NCBI GenBank assembly: GCA_032622095.1
Contig: CP136067.1
Location: forward strand, 125,523,030 to 125,587,029
Reading direction: 5' to 3'
Origin: Siphonodentalium dalli
Taxonomy: Eukaryota > Mollusca > Scaphopoda > Gadilida > Siphonodentaliidae
DNA length: 64,000 bases
This document shows, one piece after another, positions 1 through 11,427 of this stretch. Within the stretch, counting starts at the first letter, position 1. The number at the start of each line of letters is the position of its first letter. The notes beneath the pieces are model-generated. The model made no database searches. It saw only the letters and a list, made by a program, of their open reading frames with translations, and had not been told where the DNA came from. The position numbers and the translations under genes were made by a program.

Positions 1-1597
1 GTAAGCTATGTAAATAATGGATATGAATAAAAACCTCAACTTCACATCCAATTGTTCATTCGACAATTATCATAAACTTCGACTTGGGCGAACGATTGGG
101 CTGGGATAATGACCTGCGTCAATCCAGATCGAGAAGGACATCCCACTAATTAATGTTCACACCTAAAGTTGACTGGCATTCGGAGACTAACCCTGTTGGC
201 TAAGCCGGCTCAGTCGCGACGTTCGCGGTTGACGAGATATGGGGGCTCAGCCGGCTGAGACGTTATAGTTCAGCGTATTTTCGTTTCCGAAATGTTCCTA
301 ATCCCCGTTTGTTTTAGCGTCTGTGGTGAACCCGTAGAATTCCACTACCAAAATATCTAAAATCCTGGTTGATAATTACATGGCTGTTGGAATATAATCG
401 CGACCTCAAGAGGCACGCGTGGTTTCGATTGAGTATATATCAGATTTAAGTTAATAAAAATAATTTCACATTTCTATGTTTTGCTCGATTTCGCCATTTG
501 GCTGCATTTTTTATTCCGCTATTTCGCTGTATTTCCAATTTCTCTTTTTATATATTTGACATATTATGGGATATGGGATTATATGATATCCAATAATCTG
601 ATATTCAATCGAACATCCCGTGTCACCTGTGGCCGCGATTATATGCAAATAACCACCGTGAACACCGTTTACATAGTGCTTGCTATATAATCAGTGGCGT
701 ATTGGCTGCACTATTATGCAATGCGGTTTGGTTCTTTGTGATTCACAGTACAGCTGTGTTTGACATATAAGCCCATGTTATTCCGGTAGCGGAGATTTAT
801 TTCATGTGGCTGGCGTTAGAGATAATATGGTTGGCGGCGGCTTGTGGCCAATATGGCTGGCGGCGGCGGCGAACATGTTGATCAATAACACCTTTCGGCC
901 AATTTTATACTATATAGTTGACAGTGGTTAGCATTATTTTTGGGCAATTAATCCATTCTGATAGCGGCATTTCTAAAAATGTTTTTGTTGGAATCTGATT
1001 ATATGGGGACCACCGAATCGGATTGAGCACATTTAAGATAATACAATACACTAATGAATTATTGAATTTAACAAAACTGAATCCACGGATTTCATCCCTG
1101 GTTAAGTGGTGCTGCTAATTAGCATATCAATTGAGCAGGACCTACCAGCATCATATAATATAGTAACGAGTCGAAATGTAATGTGACATGCTCTTGGCAT
1201 GCCACATAGTCAGCAATCTACAACCGATGATGGTCTTATCCTAACATTTTGGCAACTTTTCAACTCATTGGGAGTAATTTCCAAAAATATCAAAATTCTA
1301 ATTTTGGCCATTTTTTTTTGGTGACGTATACGTTCTAAAATATTTGCAAAATTCCATTAAACCGCTCCAAAATCCAGCTTCCACCTCAACATTCATGTTA
1401 TTAGAACGAGGAACAATTTGTCTGCGATAAATTGGGACATATGTCATCATTATATTTAGCCTCGAACCTTCTGTAATATGCCAAGCAGACATCCTCCCCT
1501 TTATTTTGACATCCATACATTTTTGTATACCACCTTCATTGTGTGGGGAAATTATATGACTGATAGGTTGTAAGCCATTATTTCCTTCACTATACTT
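1..1597. other. Non-coding, no gene recognised
   Basis: No convincing coding region is visible on either strand. The short open frames have no domain, splice context or recognisable composition. Positions about 868-1056 resemble 39158-39265, sharing a core around AACATGTTGATAAATAACA and ATACTATAGTTGAC, so part of this stretch is dispersed repeat. The phrase GACC(T/C)ACCAGCATCATAT near 1140 recurs near 6231, which also points to old repeat sequence. Confidence 0.6.
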
Positions 1598-2584
1598 ATG
1601 TTGACCAAATATCTTGGTGTGGTTTTCAGTAATGATAATTTATTCCTAGAAGAGAAGAAAAGAAGGAGCTCACAGGCCAAAAAAGCAATGTTCTCACTGA
1701 TAGGTAAATGTAGGAAGTATAAACTATCTTATGACACAGTCATAGATATCTATAATAAAGCTATATTGCCAATTTTGATTTATGGGTGTGAGATATGGGG
1801 ATATGGGCCAAATAATATTATTGAAACGACGGAACTATGGTTTCTGAAATTTGTCCTGGGTCTGAAGAAATCCACTCCAACTGCCATGATATATGCTGAA
1901 TTGGGTATCACACCAGTGTCAATTTTAATTAAGCAACGAGTATTATCCTATTGGGCCCTCTTAATCGATGGGGAATCCTGGAAATTATCTGGAATCCTAT
2001 ACAGAGCTGTTCTGCATAACTGTAAACGGAAGCGTTCATTTAAATGGGCGGGATATGTTGAAAGACTACTCGGTCAGCTTGGCCTATCCTTCCTATGGCA
2101 CTCACAAAGTACTTGTGGGGGTGAATGGTTCACCAACACTGTAAAGCTTAGACTACATGACATGAGATTACAAGAATGGAGAGGTACTATGGATTCTTCA
2201 AATAAATACTATTTCTATAGGGCAGTTAAGAATGAAATATCAATGGAACCTTACCTAAAACACTTGTCAGAATCCGAAGCCATTTGTATGGCACGATTTA
2301 GGCTGCGTAACCATAGATTACCAATAGAGACAGGGGATTGGGGTAATGATGACATTGAGATTAGTAAAAGAGTGTGTAAATTTTGCAATAATGGTATCGG
2401 GGTTGAGTATCATGTGCTACTAGAATGTGACAAGCTGAAACAGCTACGAAATAAGTATATTGATGATTACTTTTACAAGAAGCCTAGTATGTATAAGCTA
2501 ACTGAACTTTTCAATCAAGATATAAGCAAATTAAGATTAGTGGTAAAACTCATAAAAGAAGTAAACAGGCTGAGCTACAGCTAA
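1598..2584 (+). mobile_element. Non-LTR retrotransposon fragment, 3' part of ORF2
   Basis: An open frame of 328 codons encodes the region after the reverse transcriptase palm. It starts with the thumb-like YLGVVFSNDN, followed by the NKAILPILIYGCEIWGYG segment common downstream of the RT catalytic core in LINEs. It ends in a zinc-knuckle-like tail with CKFCNN, then EYHVLLEC. The FADD-type catalytic region and any endonuclease are absent, so this is a 5'-truncated copy. The first codon is simply where the frame opens. The clade is uncertain; a similar tail occurs in several RTE/Nimb-like LINEs. The frame has no internal stop over almost 1 kb, which suggests a fairly young insertion. The AT-rich DNA after 2584 is probably its 3' UTR, with no clear poly(A) end. 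Confidence 0.85.
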
Positions 2585-5500
2585 TCTGTACAAGTTCTCT
2601 CAAACCAATTCATGGATAATACATCTTCCCAGCAGACAGTGCATGCATACAAAATATACATGCACGTGTTATATTTATACTATATTATTATTATGTATTT
2701 ACTCCCATGGACAACATGATATTTATATGCATTGTGTAAGTATTACTTCACACGTACCTATGTACAAATACTAGTACGTCCAATGTCTATTTCATATTTT
2801 ATATACAACATATTGTATACTATGTATTACCCTGATTGTATAACATGATATGTATGAGCAGGTATTACTACACAAAGTCCTATGTACAATTATGTCCAAT
2901 TTCTGATTCATATTTTATTGCATATACTGCTGGGTTAATCTATCCATATAAAGTTGAAACCAATCAGACTATCAGAGCATCTAAGCCCAGATGTAGTTGA
3001 GATGTCCAAAAATCTAAAGGGGGATGTCCTGCGACCAATTATGGGAGAGGTGGGGAAAATTAATTTTAATATTGGGGAAAGGGCGATTGATAAATGAAAT
3101 ATCTGATAAATGGAAATTATGAATCGAGCCGAGGATGATTCACCACCTATAAACTTGGTCACAGGATAGCCCTCTCAACTACCTCTGGGTAGCCATGTCC
3201 AAATGAATAATCGTCAGAAGTTAACAATTTAACATATTGTCTTTTGCTTCTGGCATTTCGGCCTCAATCCAGATAGGTCAAACTAGATGACAAACTGGGA
3301 ATGTCACAACCATTCCCATGCAGTGTAAGTCCACTGCAAAAATGTGTATAAAAACTAGTGGTGCGTAGCGGAAATACTGAAATTTATCTAATTATATAAG
3401 TTGGAATAAGAAATTTGACCAATTAAATTCTTATGTATGAGTGAAATACCTGTAAAAATTGAGTTACATGTATAAGAGACAGAATACAAAATTTTATAAA
3501 TCTATGAGTACTATGTAGGTCATATAAATGATATATATATTGAATATTAAGGTTAAAGGGTAACTTTAAATTAAAAATATTATGATTATAAGTATATATT
3601 GTTTACCCAAATCTCAAATGACTCATTGTCAAATAAGATAATTAACCAAATATGCTACTACAAAGTATTAATGTGTCAGACTAAAAGTGCAACCAACTGA
3701 GAATATGGGATATGTAATGTATACTGGTGTCCCACAATTTTAGTTTTTTTCCTTTTTTTTTAAAAGTGTCCACACAAATATATGAATATCAAACGTATAA
3801 AAGTTATTATATACATGTACCGTATAATATGAGACCAAACAAGGAGACCCGGTTAACAAGTCAGCATTGGTGCATACACATGCCTCTCAGATATTGTGTG
3901 TGTGTCACTTTAACACATCACACGAATCCCTTTTGTGCATTGTCATAGTAATTAATCTGTAAACGTTAAAAATAGATCTAAAGACCAACAACCTCAATTC
4001 TGGGGAACTGGGGAGATTGGTGAACTGACTGGTCCTCTTATGAAAACTTATGAAATAATCTATTCTAAGTGACTACTCGATGTGTCATTAACTGAAAAAA
4101 CAAATAAAATGAATTTTAATTTAATACAAGCAATTGAATGAATTGTCCATTTCTATAAATCAGTATTATTTGATTTAAATTACTATCTTAGAAAACATGA
4201 ACAATTTCAACTTATTTTCAATGGTCATGGATAATACTAATCTGTCAGATCCTTTAAAGAGAACTCATATGAGGTGCAGTCAACCAACCAATCCCAAATT
4301 TAAATCTAAATGTAAAATTGAACTTAGATAACAAAATTAAACTAAATAAATTCTGTCTTTGATATATTATTATAATAAATATGTAATAATAATTAGTGAT
4401 ACCGATGATAGATATACTAGTATGAGGTTAATAAATTATGGGAGTTCATTCATCTAATGTCACTCTCAGTTATGAATGTATTTAATATTATTGTAGGTAT
4501 TTGGGGAGGCGGTTGGGTGGCCATTGTGGGGTGGGTACCTTTATGCGAGCCTCTGCAGCAAGGTTTACAGAGTTTCAAAATGTTCTGATTGTGATGCTGT
4601 GTGGTATTGGAAATAATACATAATTTATCAGAAAGTCGGGTCGATGTACCATTATAGCACTAGAAAGCTGGTGTAATTATTCTAATTTTTTGTCAAATGT
4701 TGCAAATCCAGGGAAAAATCTCCATAAATTTATAGCAAAACAGTTATTTTACCAAACCCAATCTGTCAGTTAAATGAAAAGTATGTTTACGTCACAGATA
4801 ACTGCTTATATATAACTTATGCTGTGGCGATTTGCTTGGAGGTCCCCATACAGTTCTGGTCAACTGACCCCCCCACCCCCTCTGAAATTTCCTGAATAGT
4901 GGTAATAATAATATGCATGAAATGATATTTAATTTAATCTATATGATACTCACCATGTATATATTACAACCCCTCACTTTCTCGGTCTTCTGACCATGCC
5001 GCAATGGTGAAAATATTAATGAGACTGGAATTTCAAACACCATATCTCTAACACAGATATTGTAATGAATCGGCACTCTACGACACGCAGTTGCTGAGCC
5101 AGGCGGGGTCAAATTCTGTAGTTACTTTTAAGAATTGAAGTGTATTTGAATCAAATGATAAATGACAGATTAAAGTGTGTCATTGTTTCCAGTAAGCTCA
5201 GACCTAGAATTACGCGTAAAGACTCCATATACATTCACAATTCACTCCTTAAATCTTACCGAACAACAGAAATAAATCACAAATTCACGAACACGTCAGT
5301 CGGTCACTGCCTTTTGGCTAACTGTGTCATCGTGTCAAGGTTACCCGCTCAGCATGATCTGCACGTGCGCTTATGTGGTCCCTGATCTAATTTGACAATG
5401 TGCCAAAAATAGCAGTAATGAAAACAGGGGCGTGAAGAGGTAGCTTAGAGGCGTGTAGTTCTGTGCCGATACATTATATCTACCGTGAGCTATCGAAATC

Positions 5501-5639
5501 AATGCCAACAGCGACAATGCTAGTGATATTAACTAATTTTAATACCATGTTTTATATTATTAATGAACTATTTAGGCTCATCTAAAGTTTATTTTAATTT
5601 TAATTAAAATCAGAATATTTCGCCAGATATATGGAAAAT
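2585..5639. other. AT-rich non-coding DNA
   Basis: Nothing here reads as a gene. The first few hundred bases are probably the 3' UTR of the preceding LINE fragment. The rest is AT-rich, with short stop-bounded frames and low-complexity runs. Confidence 0.55.
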
Positions 5640-6025
5640 AAGAGATGGTCAGTAAAAGTGCACCAGCTCTGCGGTGCCGCGGAGGAATGCCTGGGCCGAT
5701 CGGGCCCCGCTCCACGCGGTGCATTTGTCTCGCGTGGAGCGATGTGTGCTCCACCAAGGCGCCCGGTGAAGTGGTATGGCAGGGTGGTGGGAATGAGGGT
5801 GTTACCACAGTGGTTGGTAGTCGTGGGTAGATTGGAGCTGCATGCATTTTTTGGACTTCCAAGAAATGTGTGCGGCTTTAATATGCTCAAGGCTGCCTGT
5901 TGCTCTGGGGAAACATATTACAACGCACGCGTGTAACCTGTAAATTATATGTATATATGTTAATTGATGTCTAAATGTCATTTATTGATTTACATAGACA
6001 ATAAACTTGATTGATTGATTGACCA
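5640..6025 (+). repeat. Retroposon 3' tail, copy 1
   Basis: This block is clearly similar to 43880-44202. Shared anchors in the same order are a GTGTGCTC...CCAAGGCGCC segment, GAGGGTGTTACCACAG, TTGGTAGTCGTGGGTAGAT, GAGCTGCATGCATT and ACGCACGCGTGTAA. Both end in ACAATAAACTT followed by TTGATTGATTGA. A short simple-repeat tail after an AATAAA-like signal is typical of a LINE or SINE 3' end. The 5' part (5640-5760) is GC-rich and opens several overlapping short frames that I read as shadows. Confidence 0.7.
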
Positions 6026-6444
6026 AACGGAAAGCCGGTGCTCCAATCTGACTTGTTATTGACATTCCGGAGTGCTAGGTGTAATTTTCGTTTACCCGGA
6101 CATATGTGTCACCTTGCCAGACAACCACTTACCTGTATTCGGTGTATTGTTAACCTATACAAGAAATCGTATTTGCCAAACACCGTAAAATTACTACTTA
6201 GGAAACAGTAACAGTACATTTCAATTCAGCGGGACCCACCAGCATCATATCATATTAGCAGGACCACTAAGCTGATGGTGAATATGTGTGTATTAGCGGG
6301 AGTTCGTGAGCCAAGCTCCGTGTTGACATATAGTCCAGTATTTTTACCGAACATATCGTCTAACCTAAACACAATTAGAATTGATTTATAACTTTGTCAT
6401 TAGACAAACAATATTGGCTACAACATATTAAAAGTACAAGTTGA
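6026..6444. other. Non-coding spacer
   Basis: No gene or clear repeat is visible apart from the weak GACCCACCAGCATCATAT similarity to 1140. The last four bases, TTGA (6441-6444), are the left flank of the array that follows. Confidence 0.5.
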
Positions 6445-6895
6445 GGTTACACTGGTGTAAATAAGGTTCGGAGAGACCTCTAGCGGATGCGGGAGGAATA
6501 TATAGGAGAGAATAAAATAGACACTGGGCCCTGATTGGTCAATAGCCTTGTGTGCTTTTTGCATAAAAAAATCATCACACCTCTTCCCTATGATTTCCCA
6601 TAGGTAAGATAGCCATTGGCACAGGAATTAACCCTTTGTAGTGAAGTTTGAATTTGTTGGTGTGGTCTAAAATATGACAGTATTTTTTTATGCGGATCTG
6701 ACACTAGTTACGAAAACACAAGATTTAAAGGCGAATTCCCTGCTAGACAGATATGATTTTTTTGTGTAAAAAGTTTCCCGAAATGTCAATTTTTCAGATT
6801 AAAAAAAAAAATTGGACCCATGGTTCATATAGCCAACAGCATACGCTAAAACGTTAGCACTGAGGCCTATGGAAAACATTTACACCAGTGTAACC
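6445..6895. mobile_element. TIR element A, copy 1 of 3
   Basis: A 451-bp unit whose ends are perfect inverted repeats: GGTTACACTGGTGTAAAT at the left and its reverse complement at the right. It has no coding capacity. It is nearly identical to 7799-8249 and 9153-9603, with only differences such as the length of one A run near the right end. The left flank is TTGA. Confidence 0.85.
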
Positions 6896-7798
6896 TAAAG
6901 GGAAAAATGAGCTTTTTGGCATTTTTGATTCCTGGGAGTCACTTTAAAGTATTTTAATGCATTTTTCACAGCCTGGTCTTTCAGTCCAATGAATCTCCCA
7001 TGGATGGTGTGGCTATTCTTGCTGCTGATGTCTTCTTTCACTTACATCGGCCAAAAAAATGGTATGATTTTTCATAAAAAATGCCAATTTTTCAAGGTAT
7101 TTTCAAAAAATTTCAAGGTGGTAATTGTCACATGATAATGCAAATTACCCATAACATGAGCATGTCAATGACACACATACCAATTGTTATAAGAAGCTAA
7201 TCTAACAAGTATTTTGGATTTTATAGCCAGTGATATACAGATATATATAATAAAAGTGTCCCATTTTCACTGGTGGGTATGGCCATTTGAAGGTTAATAG
7301 CACTAAAACTTGGACACATTTAAGAAAATGCTTCAGCATTTCAAAGAGAGCATATCTTTGTTCAACTAATTCAATATACACCCACATCCAGTTATCTTGG
7401 ATCACCCTTGCAGACCTGAAAATGTCATATTTTAGTCGTCCATGTGCTGATAAAGTCATGTGCTTGATGCTCAGCTGATCAGATCTGGACTCAATGACCT
7501 CACATCACCAGAAGTTCTCTCATGGAAAGGATCTTGTACAGTCTTCCATAGCTGATCCAAGTTTGCAACACCAGACCCCAAAAACTGTGTGATAATGGGG
7601 CCTGAATATGACTTGTGGTGGAAAAATGTGCTTTTTTGATGAATAATGTGTTACAGAGAGTGGGGTTTAAATTGTGTGTGATAAATAAAGAACCACAGAA
7701 GTGATATTATTTTTGAACACATTTTTTTCATTCATGGGCAATTCTGAAAAAATGTAGGGTGTTACAATTATTCCGCGAAAAAGTGGGCTATCGCTTTA
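6896..7798. repeat. Spacer B between A copies, copy 1 of 2
   Basis: A 903-bp block lying between two A elements and repeated almost exactly at 8250-9152. Its ends are inverted (TAAAG at the left, CTTTA at the right), extending the A inverted repeats by a few bases. An 85-codon frame is open on the minus strand (7202-7459) and is identical in both copies. It lacks any recognisable domain, so I do not call a gene. Some minus-strand phrases look protein-like but are broken by stops. Confidence 0.8.
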
Positions 7799-8249
7799 GG
7801 TTACACTGGTGTAAATAAGGTTCGGAGAGACCTCTAGCGGATGCGGGAGGAATATATAGGAGAGAATAAAATAGACACTGGGCCCTGATTGGTCAATAGC
7901 CTTGTGTGCTTTTTGCATAAAAAAATCATCACACCTCTTCCCTATGATTTCCCATAGGTAAGATAGCCATTGGCACAGGAATTAACCCTTTGTAGTGAAG
8001 TTTGAATTTGTTGGTGTGGTCTAAAATATGACAGTATTTTTTTATGCGGATCTGACACTAGTTACGAAAACACAAGATTTAAAGGCGAATTCCCTGCTAG
8101 ACAGATATGATTTTTTTGTGTAAAAAGTTTCCCGAAATGTCAATTTTTCAGATTAAAAAAAAAAATTGGACCCATGGTTCATATAGCCAACAGCATACGC
8201 TAAAACGTTAGCACTGAGGCCTATGGAAAACATTTACACCAGTGTAACC
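7799..8249. mobile_element. TIR element A, copy 2 of 3
   Basis: Second copy of the 451-bp unit, exactly 1354 bp downstream of the first. It is flanked on both sides by B, giving TTTA at the left and TAAA at the right instead of the TTGA found at the outer ends of the array. Confidence 0.85.
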
Positions 8250-9152
8250 TAAAGGGAAAAATGAGCTTTTTGGCATTTTTGATTCCTGGGAGTCACTTTA
8301 AAGTATTTTAATGCATTTTTCACAGCCTGGTCTTTCAGTCCAATGAATCTCCCATGCATGGTGTGGCTATTCTTGCTGCTGATGTCTTCTTTCACTTACA
8401 TCGGCCAAAAAAATGGTATGATTTTTCATAAAAAATGCCAATTTTTCAAGGTATTTTCAAAAAATTTCAAGGTGGTAATTGTCACATGATAATGCAAATT
8501 ACCCATAACATGAGCATGTCAATGACACACATACCAATTGTTATAAGAAGCTAATCTAACAAGTATTTTGGATTTTATAGCCAGTGATATACAGATATAT
8601 ATAATAAAAGTGTCCCATTTTCACTGGTGGGTATGGCCATTTGAAGGTTAATAGCACTAAAACTTGGACACATTTAAGAAAATGCTTCAGCATTTCAAAG
8701 AGAGCATATCTTTGTTCAACTAATTCAATATACACCCACATCCAGTTATCTTGGATCACCCTTGCAGACCTGAAAATGTCATATTTTAGTCGTCCATGTG
8801 CTGATAAAGTCATGTGCTTGATGCTCAGCTGATCAGATCTGGACTCAATGACCTCACATCACCAGAAGTTCTCTCATGGAAAGGATCTTGTACAGTCTTC
8901 CATAGCTGATCCAAGTTTGCAACACCAGACCCCAAAAACTGTGTGATAATGGGGCCTGAATATGACTTGTGGTGGAAAAATGTGCTTTTTTGATGAATAA
9001 TGTGTTACAGAGAGTGGGGTTTAAATTGTGTGTGATAAATAAAGAACCACAGAGGTGATATTATTTTTTAACACATTTTTTTCATTCATGGGCAATTCTG
9101 AAAAAATGTAGGGTGTTACAATTATTCCGCGAAAAAGCGGGCTATCGCTTTA
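8250..9152. repeat. Spacer B between A copies, copy 2 of 2
   Basis: Second B block. The differences from copy 1 that I could see are a G/C change in the CCCATG(G/C)ATGG phrase, two substitutions in the phrase around GTGATATTATTTTT, and one in GAAAAAG(T/C)GGG. That puts identity above 99 percent and indicates recent amplification. Confidence 0.8.
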
Positions 9153-9603
9153 GGTTACACTGGTGTAAATAAGGTTCGGAGAGACCTCTAGCGGATGCGG
9201 GAGGAATATATAGGAGAGAATAAAATAGACACTGGGCCCTGATTGGTCAATAGCCTTGTGTGCTTTTTGCATAAAAAAATCATCACACCTCTTCCCTATG
9301 ATTTCCCATAGGTAAGATAGCCATTGGCACAGGAATTAACCCTTTGTAGTGAAGTTTGAATTTGTTGGTGTGGTCTAAAATATGACAGTATTTTTTTATG
9401 CGGATCTGACACTAGTTACGAAAACACAAGATTTAAAGGCGAATTCCCTGCTAGACAGATATGATTTTTTTGTGTAAAAAGTTTCCCGAAATGTCAATTT
9501 TTCAGATTAAAAAAAAAAAATGGACCCATGGTTCATATAGCCAACAGCATACGCTAAAACGTTAGCACTGAGGCCTATGGAAAACATTTACACCAGTGTA
9601 ACC
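9153..9603. mobile_element. TIR element A, copy 3 of 3
   Basis: Third copy of A, closing the array. Its right inverted terminus is followed by TTGA (9604-9607), the same four bases that precede the first A copy. This suggests a 4-bp target duplication around the whole array. Confidence 0.85.
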
Positions 9604-10279
9604 TTGAAGACACGATGCGCGATATATTTGTTCACGTATTCCCGATGATCGAATTGAGACAGAAATGTTGGAGTGTTTTGGATAGAGCAAGTAGAACCTA
9701 AAATTTGGCGAGGTGTGCTAAACGAAATTATCCATATCATACATAATTTTAAGCAGGATTGACGTTCGTATACATTGAGCAGCTAGTTTAGATATATGGA
9801 CCGATTTGTGCAACGGTGGAATGAATGTATTAAAAATTAATAAAATCAATCAAGATCATTATTTGGTATCTTATATTGCAGAGTGCAGGCATTCTTATTG
9901 TACCCATTTGAAAGATGTTATAGTGTCGTTCTTATACTCGCCATATGCAAGTGAAGTTCGTGTTCATATCAACTTGGAACATTCGTTGAGTTTGTTATAA
10001 AATGGCCTCCAAAATGACCGCGAAAATAATCAAAAGTCGAAGGCTCTTCAAATAACCACCTGGAGTCTTCTTACAGCTACACCACGTTTAAACGTATAAG
10101 GAATAAATTCAAATTCAGATTCAAATTCCTTATTGCGTATAACCATCTTATAATGTAATCCACGAATAACATACTAATAAATTACACCCTAAATCAAATC
10201 AATAATAAATTAATAATTAATTAACTACATGCCTATATTTGGGAGCTGCGTGTAATACAGGCTTCAGTTTGCTGGTTAA
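9604..10279. other. Non-coding spacer
   Basis: No supported gene. A 64-codon open frame at 9806-10000 has no recognisable features. Confidence 0.5.
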
Positions 10280-11427
10280 TGGCGCGTCCACATGACGGGC
10301 AAGAAAATAGCAGGTATACCCCATGTGACTTACTTGACCAATGATAAAAATAATACAGGAAAATATCCGACGGAGGCAGTGAACTGGTATGTTATGGCTT
10401 GTGTGTGACATGTGTTCACATTGATTGGTGGTCACCGGTATTCATTAAGTAATCTCTGAGGGATACGCTGGTAACCGTTCACCCACTCGAGTTATGATCC
10501 ATCAATATTATCGCCTGTTTCAACAACTGACTTCGTAATTCCATTTGAGATGGGTTGACAGAACCGCTGAAGTATTATATGGATATGTGTGTAGGAGTGT
10601 ATATCTATAGAGGGTTTCCGTTGACGGAGGATGTCCATGTTGAATTTCCCTCATCCCACCGACTATACGGTAAAACATGTCAACAGTTGGAAATGTCATT
10701 ATAAGGATTAACTGTCATGTGGACTGTTTTTATGGAGATGTAACGGTGAGGTAAGTGGACATAACTTGTGTAAAACCCGAAGGGTTTTACATACAAGTTA
10801 TGTCCACTTACCTCACCGTTACATCTCAATAAAAATAGTCCACATGACAGTTAATCCTTATATTTATATACATTTAGCGAAAAAGCCGCTTTTGTAAATA
10901 TATTTAAATCGAAAAGTGTATCGTGACAAGATCAGCCCAAAATACCCAATAGCACCCTTGGCAAAAGTTAATAGGAACAATTTCTCTTCATGTTGAAACC
11001 CGATGATGTATTAAGTCAATCCTGCGCGAGTCAAAATGCGCCCAAAGCATTACGCGTTCGTCTTTCCAAACCTAATGACGTATCGATGGTGTTATTAGCT
11101 TGGTGTTATGAGGCGTTACGCATTCACCGAGAAATAACTGCAACTAGCCACGTGGGCGCCGACCAATCAGAATGCTGGATTTAGTGATGACAACACTTAG
11201 TGTGTAAATATAATGTTATGAATTGCCAATATGGACTATAGGTTGTTTACCGGACGCAATTCACTTGAACCAGCACGACTAATACTATCCTGAATGAGCT
11301 TAATCAACGCCATCTAAACCGCCGCGTTCCCACGGGCTTAATCTTTGCAGCAAGAACATTATCAGGGTACATTTGTGCCTGATATTTTCTTGCAGATATT
11401 TTCTTGCAGGTACACGTGGACGCGCCA
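10280..11427. mobile_element. PIF/Harbinger-like non-autonomous DNA transposon, copy A
   Basis: The terminal inverted repeats read TGGCGCGTCCACATG at the left and CACGTGGACGCGCCA at the right, with TAA on both outer sides, a 3-bp target duplication of the TWA type known for PIF/Harbinger. The sequence just inside the ends, and several internal blocks, match 32316-33516 in the opposite orientation. Examples are the GCAAGAAAATAT phrases, the CCCCATGTGACTTACTTGA phrase and the GGCGATAATATTGATGGATC phrase. No transposase frame remains. It contains an extra hairpin (10702-10860) and adjoining DNA that the other copy lacks. Confidence 0.8.
10702..10860. repeat. Long near-perfect hairpin inside the Harbinger-like element
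   Basis: Two arms of about 77 bases surround a four-base CGAA loop flanked by GGTTTTAC-type sequence. The arms include TAAGGATTAACTGTCATGTG and GTAACGGTGAGGTAAGTGG, which reappear reverse-complemented on the other side with only a few mismatches. The related copy B lacks it, so it was probably gained as a small foldback after the two copies separated. Confidence 0.85.

Noticed and set aside
5578-5936. Overlapping frames of 60-100 codons on both strands
   Set aside because: They fall in the GC-rich part of a dispersed retroposon tail. None is conserved in the second copy at 43880, and no domain is present.
7202-7459. 85-codon minus-strand frame conserved in both B units
   Set aside because: The units are over 99 percent identical, so conservation carries no information. 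No recognisable domain, and the surrounding protein-like phrases are broken by stops.
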